Assembly (NCBI GenBank): GCA_964449325.1 | Contig: CAYUYJ010000002.1 | Span: forward strand, 1-64,000 | Direction of reading: 5' to 3' | DNA from: RGIG3002 sp964449325 | GTDB lineage: Bacteria > Bacillota > Clostridia > Lachnospirales > Lachnospiraceae | DNA: 64,000 nucleotides | Notes under the pieces: generated by a model | The model's input: only the letters and a program-made list of their open reading frames with translations | Told to the model about the DNA's origin: nothing | Database searches by the model: none | Program-made: the position numbers and the translations under genes | Shown: piece after piece, positions 24,798 through 32,402 of the stretch | How positions within the stretch are numbered: position 1 is the stretch's first letter | Layout: each line of letters starts with the position of its first letter

Positions 24798-24829
24798 GAG
24801 GAAAGAACTTTAAAAGCCTTGCATGGAAC

Positions 24830-24845
24830 GCCTGCTTAAGCAGGC
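24830..24845. promoter_or_regulatory. 16-bp perfect palindrome between LytTR and DUF3021 genes
   Basis: GCCTGCTTAAGCAGGC is fully self-complementary and sits 15 bp before the DUF3021 start. It may be a small mRNA hairpin controlling coupling or a DNA site; no T-tract follows. Confidence 0.6.
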
Positions 24846-24859
24846 AGATGGGAGCGAAA

Positions 24860-25258
24860 ATGAGGAAGATGATTTTGAACATTATGGCAACAACCGGTAT
24901 TACATTGTTTCTTCTTGCGGTGATTGCAACCTGTTACAGTGCCAGATTTTTATGTGTAGAAAGTGTTTTTCAGTCTCTGTTTGCCAATGTTCTGATGCAT
25001 TTGGGAATTTATGGACTGAGTAAGCCGGAATTTCGGTATCCGATTATGGAATCTGTCTTATCCATCGGTTATACCATTATGGTTGCTCTTATTTGCGGAA
25101 AAATTTTTCATTGGTATGAAAGCATGCCAATCGGAGTGTTGGCACTTATGACAATGGTAGTCTATCTGTTGGGGTGCTGGCTTAGTGTTATTAAGCTGCG
25201 AAAGGAAGTAAATGACATTAATATTTTGCTGCAAAGGAGGAAAGAGCACAGAAATTAG
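24860..25258 (+). CDS. DUF3021 membrane protein
   Basis: A 132-residue protein with four membrane helices (about residues 10-30, 42-60, 68-88, 95-115) and a short basic tail, matching the DUF3021 family, which acts as a membrane-bound inhibitor of its partner LytTR regulator. GGGAG precedes ATG 24860; ATG 24848 is an in-frame alternative. It is followed 8 bp later by the ABC ATPase gene. The order LytTR-DUF3021-ABC suggests a membrane-stress or peptide-sensing switch for the exporter. Confidence 0.85.
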   Translation: MRKMILNIMATTGITLFLLAVIATCYSARFLCVESVFQSLFANVLMHLGIYGLSKPEFRYPIMESVLSIGYTIMVALICGKIFHWYESMPIGVLALMTMVVYLLGCWLSVIKLRKEVNDINILLQRRKEHRN

Positions 25259-25266
25259 GAGGAAAT

Positions 25267-25962
25267 ATGGCTGTTGTATTGCAGGCAGAGAATATCACAA
25301 AAAGCTTTGGAAGAGAGGAAATTTTAAAGGGAATTTCGCTGGAAGTGGAGGAAAATACGTTTACAGCGGTATTGGGGCCGAGCGGTTCGGGAAAATCAAC
25401 AATGTTAAACATCCTTTCCGGTTTAATGAAACCTACAAGCGGTACGGTATCGTGCGACGGAAGGAAGGTGTCGGAGTTTAGCGAAAGCAGACTTGCTGAT
25501 TGGAAAAGAAACGAAGTAGGACATGTATTTCAGAATTATCTGCTGTTGGAAAATCTGACAGTAGAAGAGAATATTCGGATTGGAATAAGTCATGCCAAAG
25601 AATCCTTTTCCTTTGACAGGCTGGTAAAAATTTTAGAACTGGAAAAAGTATTAAAGCATTTTCCGACACAGTTGTCAGGAGGACAGCAGCAAAGAGTGGC
25701 AATTGCCAGAGCGGTTATTAAGTGCCCGAAGCTTTTGTTTTGCGATGAAGCTACAGGGGCATTGGATGAGAAAAACAGCAAGAAGGTAGTGGAACTTTTA
25801 CATCAGCTTAAGCGGGAGTTGGGAGTAACAATTCTGTTTACTACACATAACCAGCAGATTGCCAAAACGGCAGACCGGATTATTACTATCAAGGATGGCA
25901 GATTGTATCAGGACATCATAAATGAAGCTCCTATTGCCGCCGAAGAAATGATATGGGGGTAG
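25267..25962 (+). CDS. ABC transporter ATP-binding protein (MacB/LolD type)
   Basis: A 231-residue nucleotide-binding subunit: Walker A GPSGSGKST at 37-45, signature LSGGQQQR from 136, Walker B LLFCDEATGALD around 157-168, and the switch His in FTTHNQQ. The sequence type is that of peptide/lipoprotein exporters paired with FtsX-like permeases (MacB, BceA). AGGAGG precedes ATG 25267. The permease gene starts 5 bp after its stop. Presumed role: ATP-driven removal of an antimicrobial or envelope-damaging compound, under LytTR control. Confidence 0.95.
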   Translation: MAVVLQAENITKSFGREEILKGISLEVEENTFTAVLGPSGSGKSTMLNILSGLMKPTSGTVSCDGRKVSEFSESRLADWKRNEVGHVFQNYLLLENLTVEENIRIGISHAKESFSFDRLVKILELEKVLKHFPTQLSGGQQQRVAIARAVIKCPKLLFCDEATGALDEKNSKKVVELLHQLKRELGVTILFTTHNQQIAKTADRIITIKDGRLYQDIINEAPIAAEEMIWG

Positions 25963-25967
25963 AGAAG

Positions 25968-27665
25968 ATGCTGATATTTAAAACAATGACAAAGCAGATA
26001 GTAAAAAACAGAGTATTCGTTGTTTTACTCTGGATACTTACTGTTTTTACATCTGTTTCTTTTTTCTTTGTTAAATTCTCCATTGATAAAAATATTGAGA
26101 AATTAAACAGGCGGATGACACTTAGCGAAAATGAAATTTTACTGGAAAATGCTTTAATCAGTAACACTACATTGGCAAATGTATTTTTACTGTCCTTTAC
26201 ACTTCTTACATGCTTTGTATTCGGCATGTTTTTTTACCGCTTTTTTAGGGAAAATAAAATGCAGATGGGTTGTCTGAAGGCAATGGGAGTAAAGGATAGG
26301 GAGTTAGCTTTTACCATAGTGCTTTTTGTGATTTTCCTCTCCTTTATCGGAGGAGTGTCAGGTTTTTTAGCGGGGTATCCTTTGTCTGAGGTATTGCTGC
26401 AGTCCTATGTGCAAAGCTATGGCATTACGGATGTTCAAAAGGGGATTTCTGTTTCCGATATCCTTTTAGGAATCGGAGGTTCAATACTTGCCTATGTGGC
26501 AGTAACGCTAATGTGTTTTAGGACAATTAAAGGAAAAGAAGCAGGGGTACTTATAGCGGGGAGAGCACAGTATAAAAAACAGGGAATTGCATTCAGAATT
26601 GCAGATTTTTGTACAAAACTGGTACCGGATAAGAAGAGGTTTCCGTTTCGCATAGCACTCCGTAAGCCGGTGGCGGTAATTCTACTTTTTTTTGCCATTG
26701 TGTTTTTTCAGGTATGTGTAATTTTAGGCAGGTCTCTCAACTTAAGCAGTCAGAAGATTTTGGAAAGCCAGCTGCAAGGACATCATTATGAATATGACAC
26801 ACGACTGGAAAAAACAGAATCAGAGCCGATAAGTGAAACAATGGCAGCATATTTATATACAGAGTGTGAAATTATTTTGGATGAAAGTGGGAAAGTATTG
26901 CCGCAGGAGATAATAGGATTTTGTGAGACAAAAGATTTGTTTATTCCCGAGAATCCCAATGGGAAGATTATGGAAGAACCGGAAGAAGGAGCAGTTTACA
27001 TAAATCCTGGGATAGCAGATTTGTATCGTGTGAAAACAGGAGAGAAATTGAAAGTAACTGTGAACGGAATAACCCAAAGCTTTCAGGTAACAGGGATTGT
27101 CAGTAATGCCAAAACAGCGACGATTTATTGTAATTTAAAAGATATGGCACAAATACTCGGTTGTGAACCGGGGGACTATAACGGTTTATGGAGTAAAGAA
27201 GCGGTAGCCTTAAGCGGAGTAACAGAGTCCGCAGAACAACGACTGGAGAGACTGGAAAAGGGGGCAGTGTCAAACAGAATCAGTGCGGTGATTAATCAGC
27301 TAATGGGGGTATTGATTGGTATCATTTTGTTATTTTTATCATTGTTTTTGAATTTTCAGGATAACCGGAAGGATATGGATATTTTAAGGCTGATGGGTTA
27401 TCAAAGCAGGGAGATTAGGAAATTATTTGTGGATGTTTATTATCCTATTGTGTTAGTATTTTTTGTTGTGGCTGTGATTCCGGGTATCCTGATGGCACAG
27501 ACCATTCAGCGAACACTTTCTATTGCAATACAGGATTATATGCCGTTTGGAATAGAAATCGGAACGGTTCTGCTTATGTTCTTAATTATGAATGTACTAT
27601 ATGGTTGTGTTTGGTTGATTTTTTCAGTAAAAGTTGATTCGTATAGAAAACATCGACAGCACTAA
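25968..27665 (+). CDS. FtsX-like ABC transporter permease
   Basis: A 565-residue permease with an N-terminal membrane helix, helices near residues 60-85, 105-130 and 165-185, one near 225-245, a large extracytoplasmic domain (about 250-440) and C-terminal helices of the FtsX fold (about 445-470, 490-515, 530-555). This is longer than a minimal MacB subunit but shorter than BceB. It pairs with the ATPase immediately upstream. The start ATG 25968 is preferred because GGGGGTAG lies just upstream; ATG 25953 overlaps the ATPase gene. Confidence 0.85.
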   Translation: MLIFKTMTKQIVKNRVFVVLLWILTVFTSVSFFFVKFSIDKNIEKLNRRMTLSENEILLENALISNTTLANVFLLSFTLLTCFVFGMFFYRFFRENKMQMGCLKAMGVKDRELAFTIVLFVIFLSFIGGVSGFLAGYPLSEVLLQSYVQSYGITDVQKGISVSDILLGIGGSILAYVAVTLMCFRTIKGKEAGVLIAGRAQYKKQGIAFRIADFCTKLVPDKKRFPFRIALRKPVAVILLFFAIVFFQVCVILGRSLNLSSQKILESQLQGHHYEYDTRLEKTESEPISETMAAYLYTECEIILDESGKVLPQEIIGFCETKDLFIPENPNGKIMEEPEEGAVYINPGIADLYRVKTGEKLKVTVNGITQSFQVTGIVSNAKTATIYCNLKDMAQILGCEPGDYNGLWSKEAVALSGVTESAEQRLERLEKGAVSNRISAVINQLMGVLIGIILLFLSLFLNFQDNRKDMDILRLMGYQSREIRKLFVDVYYPIVLVFFVVAVIPGILMAQTIQRTLSIAIQDYMPFGIEIGTVLLMFLIMNVLYGCVWLIFSVKVDSYRKHRQH

Positions 27666-27737
27666 TCATATTGAAGAAGAATAAGCGGTGGTTGGGAAAA
27701 GAATGCATACAGAAAAGAGAAGGGGAGGAAGACAGCA

Positions 27738-28550
27738 GTGAAGGAACAATTAACAGTTAAAAAAATAAAAAACAATATTTATAGAATACAAGAAGACAGC
27801 AGTTTCATGAATGTGGATTCATACCTCGTATGTGGAGAGGAGTATGCTGTGGTAATTGACGGGCTTGGTATAGCAGAAGGGCTCTATGAATGTGCAAAAG
27901 AACTGACAGAGAAACCCTTGTATATGATAGTTACACACGGACACCCGGATCATGCAGGGAAAGGAATGCTGGAATTCATGGAAGCCGGATGTGATATTTA
28001 TATTTCCTTCAAGGATTTGTATCTGGTAAGAGAGATGTATGGAGAAAGTCTCAAAACAGAGCAATTTCATGACATGGAAAGCGGAATGAGATTTGATTTA
28101 GGAGGTACTTTGTTAAAGGCCATTGCCATGCCGGGGCATACGAGAGGAAGTATGATGCTTTATATGGAAAAGGAGAAGATTCTATTCAGTGCGGATGCCA
28201 TCGGTTCCGGAGGCCTCTGGATGCAGCTTAAAGAAAGCCGGCCTTTGACAGAGTATCTGGAATCGTTACAAAGACTGGTAGTATTTCTTGAAAATCATAA
28301 TCCGGTAAAGATTTATCCGGGACACTCATGGCAGATAGAACCCTATATAGAAGAAGGTCAGGATTATCTGGATGTGGAATATGTCAGGGAAGTCAGAAAG
28401 TTGACGAGTGAAGTGATTGAAGGAAGGCTTGTGGGCAAAAAAACGGAAATACCGATGGATATAATGAAAGGGATTGATATTAGAAGTATACGGGGCAGAT
28501 GTGTTATAGATTATTGCTATGATGCCGAGCATATAAATCAAAAGGAGTAA
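27738..28550 (+). CDS. MBL-fold metallo-hydrolase
   Basis: A 270-residue metallo-beta-lactamase-fold enzyme. HGHPDH gives metal ligands His67, His69, Asp71 and His72; PGHTRGS (about residue 132) and YPGHSW (about 197) supply further His ligands, and SADAI the bridging Asp. This class includes glyoxalase II-like thioesterases, lactonases and other hydrolases; the substrate is not determined. It starts at GTG 27738 after GGGGAGG. It follows the ABC exporter by 72 bp and is followed by a TetR gene with its own promoter. Confidence 0.88.
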   Translation: MKEQLTVKKIKNNIYRIQEDSSFMNVDSYLVCGEEYAVVIDGLGIAEGLYECAKELTEKPLYMIVTHGHPDHAGKGMLEFMEAGCDIYISFKDLYLVREMYGESLKTEQFHDMESGMRFDLGGTLLKAIAMPGHTRGSMMLYMEKEKILFSADAIGSGGLWMQLKESRPLTEYLESLQRLVVFLENHNPVKIYPGHSWQIEPYIEEGQDYLDVEYVREVRKLTSEVIEGRLVGKKTEIPMDIMKGIDIRSIRGRCVIDYCYDAEHINQKE

Positions 28551-28581
28551 AAAAGGTCGAAACGGAGATAATATTATTTTA

Positions 28582-28610
28582 TTGACAAAACTAATAACGT
28601 TAGTTATGAT
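28582..28610 (+). promoter_or_regulatory. TetR promoter with operator between -35 and -10
   Basis: TTGACA (28582-28587) and TATGAT (28605-28610) with 17-bp spacing; AACTAA (28589-28594) and TTAGTT (28600-28605) form a dyad filling the spacer. It fits autorepression by the TetR protein encoded at 28655. Confidence 0.75.
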
Positions 28611-28654
28611 ATTAATCAAATTAGAAAATGCGGATAAGAGAGGTTGGATTCCTT

Positions 28655-29224
28655 ATGGCAAGGGCAGGGATTGACAAAAACAGGATAATTGAACTGGCTG
28701 CAAAGAAGGCAAATGAAAACGGACTGGAGAATGTTACCTTGAAAATGCTTGCTGATGAGTTGGGAGTTAAGACTCCGTCACTCTATAATCACATAGATAG
28801 TCTGGAGAATTTAAAGAAGCAATTAATGCTTTATGGATGGAAGCAGATGGAAAATCAACTTGTGAGGTCTGCTGTCGGTGTAAGCGGTTATGAGGCATTA
28901 CGGGTAATGTGCCATACTTTTTTTGAATATGCCACGGCGAATCCCGGCATTTTTAATGCCATGCTTTGGTATAACAAATTCGAGAACGATGAGACAATGG
29001 GGGCAACCGACGATTTCTTTTCTGTTTTTTTTAAAATTACAAAATCTCTACATATATCAGAAGAAAATACAAATCATCTGATTCGGACATTCAGAGGTTT
29101 TTTGGAGGGATTTTCATTACTTGTTAATAACGGAGCGTTTGGAAATCCAATTCCGCTAAAGGAAAGTTTTGACTTGTCTGTTGATGTTTTTATTGAAGGA
29201 ATGAAAACATTAGAAGGAAAGTGA
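28655..29224 (+). CDS. TetR/AcrR-family regulator (WHG domain type)
   Basis: A 189-residue TetR regulator starting MARAGIDKNRIIELAAKKA; HTH elements LENVTLKMLADELGVKTPSL and LYNHIDSLENLK lie at about residues 24-55. The C-terminal domain resembles the TetR-associated WHG type. I use ATG 28655, with AGAGAGG upstream; ATG 28628 would add nine residues. A dyad lies in its promoter spacer. The downstream GNAT gene (29292) and S41-like gene may be in the same transcript, and the upstream MBL gene may be a target. Confidence 0.85.
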   Translation: MARAGIDKNRIIELAAKKANENGLENVTLKMLADELGVKTPSLYNHIDSLENLKKQLMLYGWKQMENQLVRSAVGVSGYEALRVMCHTFFEYATANPGIFNAMLWYNKFENDETMGATDDFFSVFFKITKSLHISEENTNHLIRTFRGFLEGFSLLVNNGAFGNPIPLKESFDLSVDVFIEGMKTLEGK

Positions 29225-29291
29225 TGACCGACATATGGGAAAGGATGGAACGGAGGAATATTATTCCCAAGAATGGTAAAGGAGTGTACAA

Positions 29292-29738
29292 ATGACAGTA
29301 GAGTTAAGGGAGCTAAATCGCGACCATATGAAAGAAATCAAGACTTTTTTTGTAGAAATTTTCACAAAAGAACCATGGAATGATGATTGGAGCAATGAAG
29401 AACAGCTCCATGCATACATTAACGATTTAATCGGCAATCACAATTCTCTGGTTCTTGGTCTGTTTGAAGATGGGAATATGGTAGGCCTCTCTATGGGTAG
29501 TATTTTGCATTGGTATACAGGTACGGAATATTATATTCAGGAATTCTGTATCAAAACAACCGAACAGGGAAGAGGATTGGGAACGCAGTTTTTGGAAGCG
29601 GTCGAGGAATACATAAAGACGAAGGGAATGACACATATTTTTTTGCAGACAGAAAGAGATGTACCGGCATATGGGTTTTATAAGAAAAGCGGGTTTGTTG
29701 AGTTAGAGGGACATGTTTCTTTTATGAAAGAATGCTGA
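29292..29738 (+). CDS. GNAT-family N-acetyltransferase
   Basis: A 148-residue GNAT with a clear motif A, TTEQGRGLGTQFLEAVEEY (about residues 89-107; Q/R-x-x-G-x-G/A pyrophosphate loop), and motif B AYGFYKKSGF. The opening VELRELNRDHMKEIKTFF and acidic W-N-D-D-W-S stretch resemble AAC(6')-like enzymes, but aminoglycoside acetylation is not proven. AAAGGAG precedes ATG 29292. It follows the TetR gene by 67 bp and precedes the S41-like gene. Confidence 0.82.
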   Translation: MTVELRELNRDHMKEIKTFFVEIFTKEPWNDDWSNEEQLHAYINDLIGNHNSLVLGLFEDGNMVGLSMGSILHWYTGTEYYIQEFCIKTTEQGRGLGTQFLEAVEEYIKTKGMTHIFLQTERDVPAYGFYKKSGFVELEGHVSFMKEC

Positions 29739-29793
29739 TAATATAGATTGTAATTTGATTTGGCGGTAAAGTTTGGTTTTGGAGGAAAGACAG

Positions 29794-31431
29794 ATGATAA
29801 CAAGAGACTTGATTGTAATCATTGCAATCATAATAACAATATTATTGGGAGCAGCACTTCGGATAAAGAAAGTCCCAAACGCTAAATGGAAATTTATTTA
29901 TGTGATTCCGATAATTTTTTGCATCATACATTTTGCGGTTTCCAATAGAAATATCTTTATGTATCCGGTGTATTTTGCGGCAGTGTTGGAACTGGTGTTG
30001 CTTTTATTATGCAAGAAGAAGGTAATTGCGGTAATTCTTTCCGTTTTATCGATAGCTTTTGCAGTCAGTCTGCCGATACTTACCCTTCTTACAAAGGCAA
30101 ATTGTTATGCATCCTTGGGATATGCGGATGCTTTTACTGCCTTTCATAATGATATGAAAGAACATTATGCATTACAGGACTGGAAAGAGACAGATTTTGA
30201 TACTAAATATGCAGAATACATAGGATTGTTTGAGGAAGCGGAAAAAAGTCATGACAAAACAGCATATGTATCGGCGATGCTCTCTTATCTGGCATCCTAT
30301 CAGGATGGACATGTGCAGTTAGGGGATATGTACGAAGTCTTTGGATTGGGCAGTACCGGTAATATTCAAAACATTTATGCACAAATATATAAGAACTATT
30401 ACGGAATGACTTTACTTCAACTGGATTCCGGTGAATATGTGGCGGCAAATGTGGAAAAGGGCAGTTGTGCTGAGACAGCAGGAATTAAAAACGGCATGGT
30501 TGTCACAAAATGGAATGGGTTGGGGATTAAGGAACAATTATCGAAGATGGAAAATTTGATACCGGTAAATTGCAGTAGATTTGCAGATACGGAAAATATG
30601 GAGAGATTTAAGCCATTCCTGTTATCTTGTATGGGTGACGAAAAACTGGAACTGGAGTTTTTGGATGAACAGGGAAATACAAAAGAAGTTACATTGACTT
30701 CCATGGGAAATGGTTATAAATATTTGTATCAAACGATAGGATTGTTTTTGCAAAAAGAGGCTCTTGAAGAGGATGAATTATCCTATTGCACTTTGGAAAA
30801 TGATATTGGTTATTTACAAATAAACGGAATGGGAAATGATTTTGAAGCAATCCGTTCACAGATAGAAGATTATATTGACCGGATGAAAGAGGAACAGATT
30901 TCTTCTTTAATTATTGATGTAAGAAATAATTCCGGTGGTGAGGATGAGGCAGGTGTTATTCTTGCTGAACAATTTTCCTCCGAAGATATGTTTTACTTAA
31001 AAGAAACAACCTATGATGTTACTTCAGGAAAATATATAGAAAGACGTACTTTAAAAATGAATGCAAAAGCGGCGATTGATATTCCGATTTATCTTTTGGT
31101 AAACAGTAACTGTATCAGTGCAGGAGAAGGGTTTGTTTATAACATGGCAAAACTGGATAATGTTACCATAGTAGGCATTCAGGGAACGAACGGAAGCTTT
31201 GGAACCGTTGACGGAATTGTCGTGATGCCGGAGGGAATGCTGGGAGCCTATCCGTCCATTGCATGTCTGGATGAGAACGGTGAAATCATGATTGACAGCA
31301 AATATCATGGAATCGGCGGTATTAAACCGGAGATGGTGATTCCGGTCAATCGGGAAGCTGTGAGTGCAATATTTAGCAAAGATTACGATTATGAACTGGA
31401 ATATCTGTGTTCGAAAATAGTTGACAAATAG
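29794..31431 (+). CDS. membrane-anchored S41-family peptidase-like protein
   Basis: A 545-residue protein with three N-terminal membrane helices (residues about 5-24, 33-75, 80-105) and an extracytoplasmic C-terminal processing-protease (tail-specific, S41) domain. IIDVRNNSGGEDEAG is the conserved strand-turn, and NCISAGEGF places the nucleophile at Ser442. The lysine of the classical Ser-Lys dyad is not evident in GTNGSFGTVDG, so the mechanism may follow the type without lysine, or activity may be reduced. A PDZ-like region lies before the core. Start ATG 29794 follows GGAGG. Confidence 0.82.
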   Translation: MITRDLIVIIAIIITILLGAALRIKKVPNAKWKFIYVIPIIFCIIHFAVSNRNIFMYPVYFAAVLELVLLLLCKKKVIAVILSVLSIAFAVSLPILTLLTKANCYASLGYADAFTAFHNDMKEHYALQDWKETDFDTKYAEYIGLFEEAEKSHDKTAYVSAMLSYLASYQDGHVQLGDMYEVFGLGSTGNIQNIYAQIYKNYYGMTLLQLDSGEYVAANVEKGSCAETAGIKNGMVVTKWNGLGIKEQLSKMENLIPVNCSRFADTENMERFKPFLLSCMGDEKLELEFLDEQGNTKEVTLTSMGNGYKYLYQTIGLFLQKEALEEDELSYCTLENDIGYLQINGMGNDFEAIRSQIEDYIDRMKEEQISSLIIDVRNNSGGEDEAGVILAEQFSSEDMFYLKETTYDVTSGKYIERRTLKMNAKAAIDIPIYLLVNSNCISAGEGFVYNMAKLDNVTIVGIQGTNGSFGTVDGIVVMPEGMLGAYPSIACLDENGEIMIDSKYHGIGGIKPEMVIPVNREAVSAIFSKDYDYELEYLCSKIVDK

Positions 31432-31500
31432 GTGATGAATGGTCAGTGGTATTAGCAGATGAAACGTTTGGGGAGCAAAAGAACAGAAAGGGAGATACAA

Positions 31501-31882
31501 TGAAAACACCTGAATTAAAAACAGAAAGGTTATTATTACGACCGTTTCGACAGGAGGATGCAATTCCTGCATTTACGTGCTGGGAAAGTGACCCGGATGT
31601 GGCGAAATACATGTTTTGGACAAGTCATAATGATGTAGAGAAAACAAAGGAGTGGATTGGTTTTGAAATCGGACAGATTGAAAAAGATGACTGGTATCGG
31701 TTTGCGGTAGAGATAAAGGAAACAAAGGAATTACAGAAATCGTTGGCAGGTATGCAAAAGAAAATCCGGCCTCCGGAAATGTGATGAAAAAACTTGGTTT
31801 TCAGTATGAAAAAGATATTCCGTATGAGTGTAATGACGGAGCGGTAAAAAGAGAAGGAATTCAGTGCAGACTGTTTGTTTAA
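31501..31882 (+). pseudogene. internally deleted RimJ/RimL-type GNAT
   Basis: GGGAG precedes ATG 31501; residues 1-75 follow the family (LKTERLLLRPFRQEDAIPAF, CWESDPDVAKYMFW). Near 31735 the acetyl-CoA-binding core disappears and the remaining frame ends at 31784. Another frame then carries the family's C-terminus, NPASGNVMKKLGFQYEKD, to a TAA at 31880-31882. About 70 central residues, including motif A, are deleted with a frameshift. The enzyme cannot bind acetyl-CoA. Confidence 0.78.
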
Positions 31883-32004
31883 AAGAGCAGGAAAGCAAAA
31901 GGCAGAAGAATTCCTGTGTTGTAAATTTATAATTGGAATAAAATTCCTCCCTTGTCCATATACTGTATTAGTCACTTACAAAAGCGACAAAAAGGAGGAA
32001 AAAG

Positions 32005-32223
32005 ATGGCAAGAGGACAGAAAAAATCCATAGAAGAGAAAATTTCCGCAAAAGAAGAAATAATCACGGCATTGGAAATTCGTTTACGGAAAGAAAAAGAG
32101 GAATTACAGGAACTGTATGAGGAGAAACAGACAAGAGAACTGGCATCCTTAAATGCTCTTATAGAAGAGAACGGACTGGATATTGATTCCGTAAGAACCA
32201 TGATTTTACAGAGCGTGGGCTAG
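32005..32223 (+). CDS. small coiled-coil protein
   Basis: A 72-residue hydrophilic protein, mostly one long Glu/Lys-rich heptad helix (about residues 8-48) followed by LNALIEENGLDIDSVRTMI. AAAGGAGG precedes ATG 32005, and an intrinsic terminator overlaps its stop, so it is a genuine single-gene unit just upstream of topA. I do not recognise a named family; it resembles small coiled-coil or flagellar-kinase-type orphans of Lachnospiraceae. Function unknown. Confidence 0.7.
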   Translation: MARGQKKSIEEKISAKEEIITALEIRLRKEKEELQELYEEKQTRELASLNALIEENGLDIDSVRTMILQSVG

Positions 32224-32246
32224 CAATTTGATTGCGGCCCTTTTTC
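32217..32246 (+). terminator. Rho-independent terminator
   Basis: GGGC (32217-32220) and GCCC (32237-32240) with inner GCAAT/ATTGC (32223-32227, 32231-32235), then TTTTT. The 5' arm overlaps the last codons of the coiled-coil gene. Confidence 0.85.
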
Positions 32247-32339
32247 TATGCAATAACGTATTTCTTCTATATATAATGTAAAAACAGAAAAAGAACTCTA
32301 AAATTTGTATAAAGTTTCGAAATAAAAGAATAATATTAC

Positions 32340-32368
32340 TTGCCATGAACGAAAGAATGGTGTATAGT
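32340..32368 (+). promoter_or_regulatory. topA promoter
   Basis: TTGCCA (32340-32345) and TATAGT (32363-32368), 17-bp spacing, about 35 bp before the topA start. Confidence 0.6.
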
Positions 32369-32402
32369 GGTTCACGAAAAATACGAATAGGGGAAAGCAT
32401 GT

